From Aureispira sp045105775 (lineage in GTDB: Bacteria; Bacteroidota; Bacteroidia; Chitinophagales; Saprospiraceae), in assembly GCA_045105775.1 (NCBI GenBank), contig JBGCDW010000118.1:1-31769 (forward strand): a DNA stretch of 31,769 nucleotides, read 5' to 3'. Made by a program: the position numbers and the translations under genes. The stretch's first letter is position 1. Every line of letters begins with the position of its first letter. Shown piece by piece: positions 15,233-23,826 of the stretch. The notes under the pieces are model-generated. The model was not told the DNA's origin, did not search any database, and saw only the letters and a list, made by a program, of their open reading frames with translations.

Positions 15233-16489
15233 TTAATATAAATGTTTGTACACCGCTACCCAGTCAGCAATACATCTATGCATAACCATTCGCTCTCGTG
15301 CTATGGTAGCATTTTGGGCGCGTGCTGCTGCACTGGGTGCTGTATTGGGATTGGCCAATAAAGGAGGTATTTCTGATAATTGGGCAACTTCGCTGTATTT
15401 TAATCCTGCTCTTCTTAAGATACCATACGGCAACCATGCTCCAACAATAACCCAACAACCTGCATAAATTGCTTCTGTCATGGCATTGTTCAAGGCATCT
15501 GCATCTCTGATATTCAAATGCACATCTGTTACCACTGGTAACAACAATACTTCTTCATCCGTTAGATATTTGGTCAGATGAGCATGAGCAAAGATACTAT
15601 TTTCTAGGGTAGTCTTTAGCAAATTGAAGTAATTGCTATCTTGGTTATTATAGGTAGTAGGTACCAATAAAAATAGTTCGTCTTTTAGGTGTGGTACTTG
15701 TGCTGTCAACGCTTCAATTACGGTTACATGCTGATGTCCAACCCCTCCACTGTATCCAATTTGTACAATGGTCTTATCCTTAGGAATATTGTACTTTTGT
15801 TGAAAAACTTTTATCTTTTCTTTGTCCTGTTTTAGTCGTTCAATTGTATCAAAACGCTCTTGGTGACAACCAAAAATCACTTGATGTATCTTGGGCTTGA
15901 AGGCGCGACCAAACTTGGAAAGAAAAATTTGTTCCATTTCTGGCGTATGCAGGGTGATCGCATCGGCTCGTTCTAGTGCCGTGAGCTGTTGGTCATAGGC
16001 TTTTCGACCTGTTTCTTGAAATAAATCAGACCCCCAAAAAGATAACATTACTTTCTGATGAGGTTGCACGTAATCCAACTGCTGCAAAAATCCTGGCGCG
16101 CAATAATGGATATTAACAATATCAAAAGGGGCAAAAATTGCTTGAAGCGCACAGTCTTTATAATACTGTTCTACCCATTGATACAGCACTTGATACGCCG
16201 AGCGAATTTGCAACCGCAATAGTTTTTTGACAAAAGCTCCCCAAGGCTTAGGACGCTCTTTGAATGCCAACCAACGCCCAGAAAGAATTGCTTTTTTGAC
16301 TTTAGCAGGATCAACTACTGGTCGTTCTATCAACTGTCCAAAATGAGCGCGATCTTCTTCTGTGAGGGCACTCCCCGGTTTGTTGAGTCCATACAACGCT
16401 ATACTAGCCTCTGGCATGGCGGTCTGCAATAGGGGATAAAACTGCTTCATCAGTACAAAGCTGGTATGTCCTGTCAGTAGTATTTTCAT
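15233..16489 (-). CDS. Glycosyltransferase, GT-B fold, distantly WecF-like
   Basis: The 418-residue protein starts MKILLTGHTSFVLMKQF and contains VMLSFWGSDLFQETGRKAYD around residues 147-166, recalling the WG-D segment of TDP-Fuc4NAc transferases, and IVQIGYSGGVGHQHVTVIEAL, a donor-binding glycine loop, around 240-260. Near the C-terminus NAMTEAIYAGCWVIVGAWLPYGILRR fits a GT-B nucleotide-sugar site with a Glu. No membrane helix. It overlaps the cytidylyl/guanylyl-type transferase upstream by 4 bases and precedes wlbA by 5. Family assignment is moderate, substrate unknown; by position it may use the diacetamido-uronic acid. Confidence 0.7.
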   Translation of the reverse strand: MKILLTGHTSFVLMKQFYPLLQTAMPEASIALYGLNKPGSALTEEDRAHFGQLIERPVVDPAKVKKAILSGRWLAFKERPKPWGAFVKKLLRLQIRSAYQVLYQWVEQYYKDCALQAIFAPFDIVNIHYCAPGFLQQLDYVQPHQKVMLSFWGSDLFQETGRKAYDQQLTALERADAITLHTPEMEQIFLSKFGRAFKPKIHQVIFGCHQERFDTIERLKQDKEKIKVFQQKYNIPKDKTIVQIGYSGGVGHQHVTVIEALTAQVPHLKDELFLLVPTTYNNQDSNYFNLLKTTLENSIFAHAHLTKYLTDEEVLLLPVVTDVHLNIRDADALNNAMTEAIYAGCWVIVGAWLPYGILRRAGLKYSEVAQLSEIPPLLANPNTAPSAAARAQNATIARERMVMHRCIADWVAVYKHLY

Positions 16490-17568
16490 CCAAATCTTTG
16501 CTTAAAACTGCTTTGGGATTTATCGTACTCCTTCCAGTTGCCTATATCCATCCAAGCCCCCTCACTCACTGGAAACACACCCACCTTGCCTGCTCTAGCC
16601 ATAATTTGTTCCATCAAGTGCGTGATGTGAAACAAGCCCTCCTCCTCTGGAATTTCATCCAACAAATGCGGCTCCAAAATATATACCCCTGCATTGACAT
16701 AATAAGTCAAGTTAGGTTTTTCGGTCAATTTAGTCAACAATCCTTTTTCAGAAATTTCCATAGTTCCATAAGGAATATTGTACTCTTTGATGGTGGCTAC
16801 AGCCGTCAAGTCATTGTTATTATCTTTGTGATACTGTAGAATATCTCTATAATCTTGATCTATAATAATATCACAATTAGAAACAAAGAAGGTGCTTTTG
16901 ATAATGTCCTTGAGCAAACGCAAGCTTCCTGCTGTTCCTAGAGGTTGTGGTTCTTTAAAATAATGTACTTGGTAGTTTTTATCAGGAATAGAATCAAAGT
17001 GAAACTTAATAAAATCGGCTTTGTAATTCACAGACAAATAAAAATCACAAGCGCCTTCCTCACAAAAAGAATCAATAATGGTCTCTACCATTGGCTTGCC
17101 TCCCAATGGAACAAGTGGTTTGGGAATAACATCTGTGATGGGTTTTAAGCGCGTTCCTTTGCCGCCTGCCATAATTACTACAGGAATATTGCCTAGCAAC
17201 TTATCCTTGCGCTGGCGGCGTTCATAACGCTCTCTCCAAAAAATGACATCATTTAGTTTTCCGTCTTGATCTAAAATGGGTAATAATTCAATGCGCTTTT
17301 CTTCCATCAAATCACGAATACTCGTTGTGGTATCGGTTGTCTTACCCACTGTAATTTGAGGCCGCAATACGGCTCCAACTTCATAATCCAAACTCCCCTT
17401 GGACAAAATTCGGCGTTGAATGTCGCCAATACTAATCAAACTATAATAAACGCCTTCTTTAGTTACCAACAAGGATTTACAATCGTTCTCGTCCATCTGC
17501 CTCATAGCCTCTATCAAGCTGGCTTGATGGTCGATCACTAAGTGTTCAATTTGGCTTAAATCATACAT
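16486..17568 (-). CDS. Sugar-1-phosphate nucleotidyltransferase with CBS pair, PtmE-like
   Basis: The 360-residue protein joins two CBS domains (about residues 1-60 and 68-120) to a nucleotidyltransferase domain (128-355) with GGKGTR at 135-140 and PKP at 149-151; VSNCDIIID is the metal site and the C-terminus MDIGNWKEYD is typical. The same domain order is found in PtmE, which makes GDP-glucosamine at the start of the GDP-legionaminic acid pathway in Campylobacter. The CBS pair may sense a nucleotide. Its upstream neighbour (63-base gap) is a LegC-family aminotransferase, supporting the link, but the other legionaminic acid genes are absent. A general guanylyl or thymidylyl activity cannot be excluded. 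Confidence 0.83.
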   Translation of the reverse strand: MYDLSQIEHLVIDHQASLIEAMRQMDENDCKSLLVTKEGVYYSLISIGDIQRRILSKGSLDYEVGAVLRPQITVGKTTDTTTSIRDLMEEKRIELLPILDQDGKLNDVIFWRERYERRQRKDKLLGNIPVVIMAGGKGTRLKPITDVIPKPLVPLGGKPMVETIIDSFCEEGACDFYLSVNYKADFIKFHFDSIPDKNYQVHYFKEPQPLGTAGSLRLLKDIIKSTFFVSNCDIIIDQDYRDILQYHKDNNNDLTAVATIKEYNIPYGTMEISEKGLLTKLTEKPNLTYYVNAGVYILEPHLLDEIPEEEGLFHITHLMEQIMARAGKVGVFPVSEGAWMDIGNWKEYDKSQSSFKQRFG

Positions 17569-17631
17569 AATGTGGGTATTTTATAAGCTGTTTGTAATAA
17601 AGAATGGTCATGCTCAAAAGCAACTATTGGA

Positions 17632-18771
17632 TTATGGTCGTACACTACTCGGAATATTCACTACACGTGCAGCGTATGCGGTTGCTTGTGTAAGATCGCC
17701 TCTAATACTATCGTGATACTGTGGCAAACTATTCATCAAATCCCAAATAGGGCGTGTCATAACCCCTTGGCTATTGGTTGCTTCCAAAAACGCTTCTTTC
17801 TCTTCGGCATCGTTTAGCAAAATGGTATTGAGCCAAAAATTGGCAGTGGTTCCCTCGCGCTCCCAAACAAAGTCTGGTTGTTGTTGTGCAAAAAAATCAC
17901 GGTAGCTGGTAGCTAATTGTCGCTTGTTTTGCAAAAACTGCGGCAACGTCTCCAATTGAGCAACGGCTAAAGCGGCATTAATATTGGGCATTCGGTAATT
18001 AAATCCTATTTCTTCGTGGCGATAAGCCCATTTATGAGGCTGCTTGGCCGTAGTAGTAAGGTGTTTGATCCGTTTTCCTAATTCGACATCTTGTGTAACC
18101 ACCGCACCACCACCACCTGCTGTTGCAATTTTGTTGCCATTAAAACTAAATACCCCCAAAGTACCAAAAGTACCAGTATGTTGTTTGCCTACATAACTCC
18201 CCAATGATTCGGCGGCATCTTCTACCACGGCAATATTCCATTGCTGACAAACCGCTACAATTTCCTCGATTCTACAAGGAAAACCAAAGGTGTGCATCGG
18301 CACACAAGCTTTGATAGCTCGGTTCGTAGCCCGATGAATGCAGCGTCCAGCGAGCAGTTCACATTCTTGCTGCAAGAAAGTAGCCAAAGCGGTTGGCGAC
18401 AAACCCATCGTATCTGCATCTATATCTACAAATACAGGCGAGGCACCTGTGTAAGCAATGGCATTACAGGTAGCGACAAAGGTGAGTGGCTGTGTGATGA
18501 CCAAATCTTGCGGCCCTACTTCCAGTACGTGCAAAGCAATGTGCAATCCACTCGTTCCATTTACTACAGCAGTAGTATGTGCTGCACCAGTATACGCACA
18601 CATGGTTTCTTCAAATCGATCTACAAATTTCCCTACAGAAGAAACAAAGGTAGAGTCAATACATTCCTCCAAATAGGCTTTTTCATTGCCTATAAAAACA
18701 GGGGCATGTAAGGGGATGAAATTTTTATCCTCTTGAAATTGTGTTCTAATAAAATCAACAACGCACTTCAT
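17632..18771 (-). CDS. legC: LegC-family sugar aminotransferase
   Basis: This PLP enzyme of the DegT fold would aminate C4 of UDP- or GDP-4-keto-6-deoxy-GlcNAc. The N-terminal FIPLHAPVFIGNEKAYLEEC followed by IDSTFVSSVGKFVDRFE is diagnostic of the LegC family. Lys214 (FSFNGNKIATAGGGG) binds PLP and Asp185 (VEDAAESLGS) contacts its nitrogen; the C-terminus RVVNIPSSV also fits. The substrate would come from a LegB-type 4,6-dehydratase, which is not seen here; the extended SDR at 19281-20258 is a poor candidate. The start lies 1 base after the reconstructed stop of the acetyltransferase, so the two were probably made together before that gene was frameshifted. Confidence 0.87.
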   Translation of the reverse strand: MKCVVDFIRTQFQEDKNFIPLHAPVFIGNEKAYLEECIDSTFVSSVGKFVDRFEETMCAYTGAAHTTAVVNGTSGLHIALHVLEVGPQDLVITQPLTFVATCNAIAYTGASPVFVDIDADTMGLSPTALATFLQQECELLAGRCIHRATNRAIKACVPMHTFGFPCRIEEIVAVCQQWNIAVVEDAAESLGSYVGKQHTGTFGTLGVFSFNGNKIATAGGGGAVVTQDVELGKRIKHLTTTAKQPHKWAYRHEEIGFNYRMPNINAALAVAQLETLPQFLQNKRQLATSYRDFFAQQQPDFVWEREGTTANFWLNTILLNDAEEKEAFLEATNSQGVMTRPIWDLMNSLPQYHDSIRGDLTQATAYAARVVNIPSSVRP

Positions 18772-18772
18772 A

Positions 18773-19284
18773 TTATTTTAATTTTATTGTTTTGGCTGGG
18801 ACTCCTCCTAAAATAGCACCATCAAGTATATCTTTAGTCACAACACTATTTGCGCAAATAATAACATGATTTCCTATGGTTATCCCTTCTCGAGTATATA
18901 CATTTGCTCCTATCCAACAATGGTCTCCAATTACAATATTTTTTCAATAGCCTTACGGCTTTCTATCGAACCTGTAGGTTCATTCACATCATGGGTTACT
19001 GCTAATATCATCACATTGTAGGCCATAGCACACCATGCGCCTATTCTGACAGAAGAATTCTTGCCTGATTGAATGATCCCTGAGTTTAGATAACTGTTTT
19101 CTCCTATAGAAATATGATCTCCAGCAAGTACAATATTTTCAATTTGTCCAAAAGAAAAAGTATCTGCTAGATTATATTTTTGTCTAAAAAAAGCTTCTCT
19201 ATTAGCTAGTTCTTGTAATATAATTTGATCCTTAACAGTAGAAACAATAAACCTTTTTAGTTTCTGTTTAAAAAAACTAATCAT
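18773..19284 (-). pseudogene. Hexapeptide acetyltransferase broken by a 1-base deletion in an A run
   Basis: The first frame runs 117 codons to a stop at 18931-18933, ending RKAIEKIL. One frame over, the reading continues as IVIGDHCWIGANVYTREG, then ITIGNHVIICANSVVTKD and GGVPAKTIK to a stop at 18773-18775. The 512-base length is one short of 171 codons. The break falls at six T (plus strand 18939-18944, A6 in the mRNA); seven would restore ...IEKNIVIGDH. The whole would be a 170-residue acetyltransferase of the maltose/galactoside O-acetyltransferase type, with the catalytic His in AVTHDVNEP. The truncated product lacks the last beta-helix turns. A sequencing error, true mutation, phase variation or slippage are all possible. 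It overlaps the SDR gene by 4 bases and is very AT-rich. Confidence 0.88.
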
Positions 19285-20258
19285 GAATTTCTGTATTTGG
19301 AGGCATCTACATCAATAAAGAAACCTTCTTGAACAACTTGTTTGATTTGTGCTATACCCTGAGGTACTTTTATAGAAACTTCAAATCCTAATTGATTCTT
19401 AATTTTATCAAAGTTTACCCTATAATCTCTTGGGTCTTCATTTTTTTGGACATATTTTATTTTAGCCTCTGGAATTTGCTTAATAATCTCATCTACAATC
19501 ATCTTCTTGGTATAATTTTCTGTAGTATCACCAACATTAAAAACCTCATAAGCTACTTTTTCAACAGTTGATTCTAATACCAAAACAACAGAACATGCCA
19601 AATCATACACATGGCAGTAAGGTCTCCAGAACTGCTCTCCAAAAATCACTAGTTCCCTATCCAGAGCCAGTTCTTTGGTAAATTCATTCACTGTCAAATC
19701 AAATCTAGATCTTCCTGATAAACCATAAACCGTAGAAAATCTTAAAGAGGTAGGCTTACAAATATTCTCTTTAGGTTGATTTAATAAAAATTCTTCAGAA
19801 GCAACTTTTGTTTCTGCATACAAAGAGACAGGAGCTAACTTAGACGTTTCTACGACAAAGTTATCACCCTCCATTTTGCCATAGTTACTACAGGTAGAAG
19901 CAAATACAAATCGTTTTACTCCTTTTCTATTAGCTGCTTCGTATAGTGCTTTCGTGGCCTCATAATTAGTTGCTTTAGCAACTTCGGGAGATTTTGCACA
20001 AGCAGGGTCTCCAACAATAGCTGCCAAGTTCACGACTCCATCAATGCCATCCAACGCTTTTTCTATATCTTTTGGATTGCGAATATCTCCTTTTTGAAAC
20101 TCAAACTCAGGGTAATTAAACAATTCGATAAGGGACTCACCACCAAATATCAAATTATCAATTACACGCACATGATACCCCTTTCTTAAAAGAATTCTAA
20201 CTAATACACTGCCAATATAACCAGCTCCGCCAGTAACTAAGATTTTTTGAATACTCAT
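19281..20258 (-). CDS. NAD-dependent sugar epimerase/dehydratase (extended SDR)
   Basis: The 325-residue enzyme carries GGAGYIGS at residues 10-17, STCSNYG at 121-127 and the catalytic Tyr147-xxx-Lys151 in SLYAETKVAS. RFSTVYGLSGRSRFDL and PYCHVYDLA are the usual C-terminal substrate-domain segments. It would act on a nucleotide sugar (epimerisation, dehydration or 4-keto reduction), but I cannot name the substrate; a reductase of the CDP-4-keto-6-deoxyglucose made by RfbG is one option by context. Four-base overlaps on both sides tie it to the sulfotransferase and the acetyltransferase. Three hand-counted 60-base lines gave about 27-28% GC, clearly lower than the rest of the locus, which suggests separate acquisition. 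Confidence 0.8.
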   Translation of the reverse strand: MSIQKILVTGGAGYIGSVLVRILLRKGYHVRVIDNLIFGGESLIELFNYPEFEFQKGDIRNPKDIEKALDGIDGVVNLAAIVGDPACAKSPEVAKATNYEATKALYEAANRKGVKRFVFASTCSNYGKMEGDNFVVETSKLAPVSLYAETKVASEEFLLNQPKENICKPTSLRFSTVYGLSGRSRFDLTVNEFTKELALDRELVIFGEQFWRPYCHVYDLACSVVLVLESTVEKVAYEVFNVGDTTENYTKKMIVDEIIKQIPEAKIKYVQKNEDPRDYRVNFDKIKNQLGFEVSIKVPQGIAQIKQVVQEGFFIDVDASKYRNS

Positions 20259-21124
20259 AGTTGATTGATTTTTTTTAATGCTTTTTCTGTTAATTCATAA
20301 AATTTATTTTGCTCCTCCTTTGTCCAAGTTTCCACTCCATCAAATATCATCTTTTTTGTTTGATTTTTTTTAACAGTCATCAATTTCAAACGCTCTTGCA
20401 ACTGCTCATTAGTTAACTCTATACTCATAAAAGCTAGTAAGCGTTCTATCGTTTGTTGGCGTATAATGGCATCTTTAGAAAATAAAGCTTCAAATTGGAG
20501 GTGTAAAGTTTTTGTTGGATTAGCTTCTACAAAATCCATTAAAATAGTATTACACTTATTCCAATACCAAGCAATCCTTTCTTGGCGACTAAAAGTAGAC
20601 CAAGCATCTTGGTATGGATCACCCTCAAAATCTGTTGCTGCAATTCGCTTGCGCCTATCATTATCATCATAAGCGTAGAACGAACCATCATCTAAGGGTG
20701 ATTTATTCAGAGCAGACTTCATATAAGAAGCAGCCTGACGCGTAATAATAACAAAGCGTGCTTTTGGGAATATTTGTTGTGCCTCTGGTAGTAATAAAGA
20801 AAGAAAAGGGTTACTTTCTACGTAGCGCTTGGTGCGAGCATGACAATAAGACCGTAAAAAAGGTTCTCTTGCTGCGCGAAGAGTCTCAGCTATAATTTTA
20901 GTGTTTTTCTTATTCCGATGCTTTTCGATTCCTAAATCGAACAAATCGGGCTGTGGTTCGTGTACAGACAATGTATGTGCATCAATTCTTTCAAAAAAAG
21001 ATTCAAAAAAATTCGTGCCTGTCCTGCCTGTACTGACTATGAAAGTAGTATCGAGCTTTGCTGGACGCAAATACTTATAATAATGTGCTTGATTGCCTGC
21101 TTTTGTTAGGATAGATTTAATCAT
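20255..21124 (-). CDS. Sulfotransferase family protein
   Basis: The 289-residue protein has both PAPS-binding regions: the 5'-phosphosulfate loop STGRTGTNFF at residues 31-40 and the 3'-phosphate region FVIITRQAASYMKSALNKSP at 124-143 with Arg129 and Ser133. It would move sulfate from PAPS to a hydroxyl, most likely on a sugar of this polysaccharide, in the cytosol before export. No signal peptide. It overlaps wzt by 8 bases and the SDR gene by 4. Sulfated O-chains would fit a marine organism. Acceptor unknown; a sulfotransferase acting on another metabolite is less likely given the location. Confidence 0.78.
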   Translation of the reverse strand: MIKSILTKAGNQAHYYKYLRPAKLDTTFIVSTGRTGTNFFESFFERIDAHTLSVHEPQPDLFDLGIEKHRNKKNTKIIAETLRAAREPFLRSYCHARTKRYVESNPFLSLLLPEAQQIFPKARFVIITRQAASYMKSALNKSPLDDGSFYAYDDNDRRKRIAATDFEGDPYQDAWSTFSRQERIAWYWNKCNTILMDFVEANPTKTLHLQFEALFSKDAIIRQQTIERLLAFMSIELTNEQLQERLKLMTVKKNQTKKMIFDGVETWTKEEQNKFYELTEKALKKINQL

Positions 21125-22409
21125 GTATTATTGTACCATCTAATAAAACCATATTATTACTTCTATTGGAACGCCCTACTTGCCAAAAATCACCTGGAAG
21201 AATCGTCACAGGAAAGACACTAGCAATATTGTCTAGCATGTGCTCTGGCTGTGTTCCCCCTTCAGAAGCCACTAGTTTCAATTCATAATTGCCGCCTCTA
21301 AGTGCCAACTGTGGTAAATCAAGCGTAAACTTTCCTGTTTTGCCCAATTCATGAAAGTTGGTTCCCATTTCATCACTCACAAAGCCTAAAATGCGATTTT
21401 CGTCCTTATCCCAAACACTCACTCCCAACAGGAAACGCTCTGGCTGTACGGTCCCATCACTGGTATAGTGAAATACAAAGCGCACAGGATCGGCAGAAAC
21501 TAATTCTTGTGCGGCACTTCCATCTGCTCTGTACATTTCTACCTTCGTAAATTTCAATCGGCCATTGCCCAAACGGTCTGTACGATTTGCTAAATCTTGG
21601 CTGGCATCAACCTTCTGACTATTGAGATAAAAATTAATCGCATCATCAGGGGTACCATCATAAATTTGCTGTCCATTTTGCAAGACAATAGCGCGCGTGC
21701 AAAGGGTTCGGATAGAACCCATATTATGACTCACAAACAAAACTGTTCGACCGCCTCCACGGCTTACTTCCTTCATTTTGCCTATCGCCTTTTTTTGAAA
21801 TTCTGCATCTCCAACAGCCAATACTTCGTCTACAATTAGAATTTCTGGCTCCAAAAAAGCGGCTACAGCAAATCCCAGACGCACCCTCATCCCAGAAGAA
21901 TAACGCTTGACAGGTGTATCTATATACAAGGCACAACCTGCAAAATCTACAATTTCATCAAACTTGCGCGTGATTTCGGCACGGCGCATTCCTAAAATTG
22001 CTCCATTTAAATAGATGTTTTCTCGGGCTGTCATCTCTGGGTGCATTCCTGTACCTACTTCCAATAAAGAGGCAATACGACCTTTGGCCTTAATATAACC
22101 TTGTGTCGGAGCCGTTACACGTGAAATTAGCTTTAATAAGGTAGACTTACCTGCCCCATTCTTGCCAATTATGCCCAGTACTTCGCCTTTTTTGACTTGA
22201 AAGTCAATATCCTTGAGTGCCCAGACATACTCCGAGTCACCTTTGTCCTGTGAGCGATCATTAACTTGCCCTACCAAGCTGTAGGGATCTTCTTTGCCTC
22301 GGATTTTTGCCCAAAGTCGATTAAGGTCGTGGGATAAGGTTCCCGTCCCAATCTCACCCAGACGATACTGTTTGGATAGTTTTTCAATACTTAATGCCGT
22401 AACAGACAT
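21117..22409 (-). CDS. wzt: O-antigen ABC transporter ATP-binding protein with glycan-binding domain
   Basis: Wzt powers export of the completed lipid-linked O-chain across the inner membrane with Wzm. The ABC domain (about 1-245) has Walker A GKNGAGKST at residues 82-90, the signature YSSGMRVRLG (SSGM 171-174), Walker B LIVDE at 191-195 and His228 of the H-loop. The C-terminal part (about 275-430) is a beta-sandwich of the Wzt C-terminal type (FLLGVSVWDKDENRILGF, GNYELKLVASEGG), known in other species to recognise the end of the O-chain before export. Length (430 aa) fits the two-domain class, so a chain-end modification may act as the export signal. Confidence 0.92.
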   Translation of the reverse strand: MSVTALSIEKLSKQYRLGEIGTGTLSHDLNRLWAKIRGKEDPYSLVGQVNDRSQDKGDSEYVWALKDIDFQVKKGEVLGIIGKNGAGKSTLLKLISRVTAPTQGYIKAKGRIASLLEVGTGMHPEMTARENIYLNGAILGMRRAEITRKFDEIVDFAGCALYIDTPVKRYSSGMRVRLGFAVAAFLEPEILIVDEVLAVGDAEFQKKAIGKMKEVSRGGGRTVLFVSHNMGSIRTLCTRAIVLQNGQQIYDGTPDDAINFYLNSQKVDASQDLANRTDRLGNGRLKFTKVEMYRADGSAAQELVSADPVRFVFHYTSDGTVQPERFLLGVSVWDKDENRILGFVSDEMGTNFHELGKTGKFTLDLPQLALRGGNYELKLVASEGGTQPEHMLDNIASVFPVTILPGDFWQVGRSNRSNNMVLLDGTIIHD

Positions 22410-22470
22410 ATATTTTTATTTTAATAATTTTTATTTAAAACAATAGTTAGATACTCCCGTTGCGTTTATT

Positions 22471-23319
22471 TTAGACCGTATCTACAAAGCTTCGTTCTGT
22501 TTTATTAAAGATGAGTACGCCCATCAAGACAACCACTACCGTAAAACCACTGGCATACAATAACCCTGTTGTTGTCAAATGTCCCTCTCCCAAGAAAATT
22601 TGTTTGAACGCTTCTACAATATGTGCTAGTGGATTGTAGAACATTAAATTGCGTAGTGTTCCTTCTGGCAATCCGTCTACAGGATAAATAACAGGCGTTG
22701 CATACATGAGTAGTTGGACACCAAACTGTAGTAAGAATTTCAAATCGCGATACTTGGTTGTTAATGCACTAAAAATAAGGCCAAAGCCCAGTCCTAAGCC
22801 TGCCATTAAAACAATGAGAATAGGCAAGAGCCAAATGAGGCTCCAAGTAAAGCTAACTGTGCTTCCTTGGACCAAATAAAAAGTATAAACACCTAAAAAT
22901 AAGGCCATTTGAATACCAAATTTGACCAAGCCTGAGACTACTTTGGATAAGGGCATGATGAGTCTTGGAAAATAGACTTTGCCAAAAATATCGGCATTGC
23001 GTGTAAAGGTATCAGAGGTCTGCATAAAACAGTCTGAAAAATACGTCCAAATGATGATTCCAGCCAAATAAAACAAGGATGGTGGCACAGTGCCTACATC
23101 AATCTTGGCAATGGTTCCAAAAACGACCAAGAACATAAACATGGTCAATATAGGCTGTACAACAAACCACAAAGGCCCTAGAACGGTCTGTTTATAGACC
23201 GTTACAATGTCTCGCTTAACAAACATGAGTAGTAAATCGCGATAGTCCCACAATTCTTTTAAATCTACCTCTAATAGTCCTCGGTGTGGTTTTATGACTA
23301 AATCCCAATCTTCTTTCAT
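22471..23319 (-). CDS. wzm: O-antigen ABC transporter permease
   Basis: The 282-residue integral membrane protein has six hydrophobic segments and the N-terminal LWDYRDLLLMFVKRDI that precedes the first helix in ABC-2 type polysaccharide permeases; FYNPLAHIVEAFKQIFLGEG near the C-terminus is also typical. It forms the channel for the undecaprenyl-linked chain together with Wzt, encoded 61 bases downstream. It is the first gene after the promoter at 23392-23421, so it likely opens the main transcript of the polysaccharide locus. Confidence 0.92.
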   Translation of the reverse strand: MKEDWDLVIKPHRGLLEVDLKELWDYRDLLLMFVKRDIVTVYKQTVLGPLWFVVQPILTMFMFLVVFGTIAKIDVGTVPPSLFYLAGIIIWTYFSDCFMQTSDTFTRNADIFGKVYFPRLIMPLSKVVSGLVKFGIQMALFLGVYTFYLVQGSTVSFTWSLIWLLPILIVLMAGLGLGFGLIFSALTTKYRDLKFLLQFGVQLLMYATPVIYPVDGLPEGTLRNLMFYNPLAHIVEAFKQIFLGEGHLTTTGLLYASGFTVVVVLMGVLIFNKTERSFVDTV

Positions 23320-23391
23320 ACAATTAATGGTCTTTCTTATGAGAATGATAAAGCATTTTTTGGATGGTTATTCAACCTTAGTGGAGGTGGG

Positions 23392-23421
23392 CAAAGATAG
23401 GCTTTAGCACTGAATAACAAA
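23392..23421 (-). promoter_or_regulatory. Bacteroidota-type promoter of the wzm-rfbG operon
   Basis: On the minus strand a -33 box TTTG (23421-23418) is followed after 18 bases by TATCTTTG (23399-23392), which matches the TAnnTTTG -7 consensus of the primary sigma factor in this phylum. The start of wzm lies about 70 bases downstream. No strong terminator is seen between crcB and this point, so readthrough from wecA-crcB is also likely. Confidence 0.65.
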
Positions 23422-23457
23422 AGATTCTTTGGGCTTTTTGCTTTTAGTACCAATGAC

Positions 23458-23826
23458 TTATAATTGAGTGTTATTGCTCAAAAAAAGCCCTATATACAAG
23501 GCAACTAGGCCCACCAACAAACTGAGTATTACATAGCCAATAGTGTACCAAGGAATTCCCTGCTCTACCAAATCTAGTGCCTCTTTTGAAAAAGTGCTAA
23601 AAGTACTGAAACCACCACAAAATCCTGTCGCAGCCAGTAATTTCCAAGGAGCTGCCCAGCCCAAACGGCTGCTGTATCCTGTCACTAGACCCAAGACCAA
23701 ACAAGCCAAACTATTGGCCATCAAGGTTGCCCAAGGAAAAGAGCTGCTATCTATATATTGACTTATGCCATAACGACAGAGGCTTCCTACCCCTCCTCCC
23801 AGAAATACAGCCAACCAATTAAGCAT
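23458..23826 (-). CDS. crcB: Fluoride channel CrcB/FluC
   Basis: The 122-residue protein has four membrane helices and the fluoride-channel signatures: GGGVGSLCRYG at residues 10-20, TLMANSLACLVLG with Asn38 in the pore, and GFCGGFSTFSTFS at 68-80 with the Phe-box residues. It works as a dual-topology dimer in the inner membrane to let cytosolic fluoride out. A single gene, as expected for the homodimeric type. It overlaps the upstream WecA-like gene by 8 bases, an odd partner with no known link in function. I see no fluoride riboswitch, and the gene's 5' side is occupied by coding sequence. Confidence 0.93.
   Translation of the reverse strand: MLNWLAVFLGGGVGSLCRYGISQYIDSSSFPWATLMANSLACLVLGLVTGYSSRLGWAAPWKLLAATGFCGGFSTFSTFSKEALDLVEQGIPWYTIGYVILSLLVGLVALYIGLFLSNNTQL

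Noticed and set aside
23320..23457. Fluoride riboswitch near crcB
   Set aside because: The gap lies downstream of crcB on its strand, and its upstream side is the wecA coding sequence; no riboswitch fold was seen.
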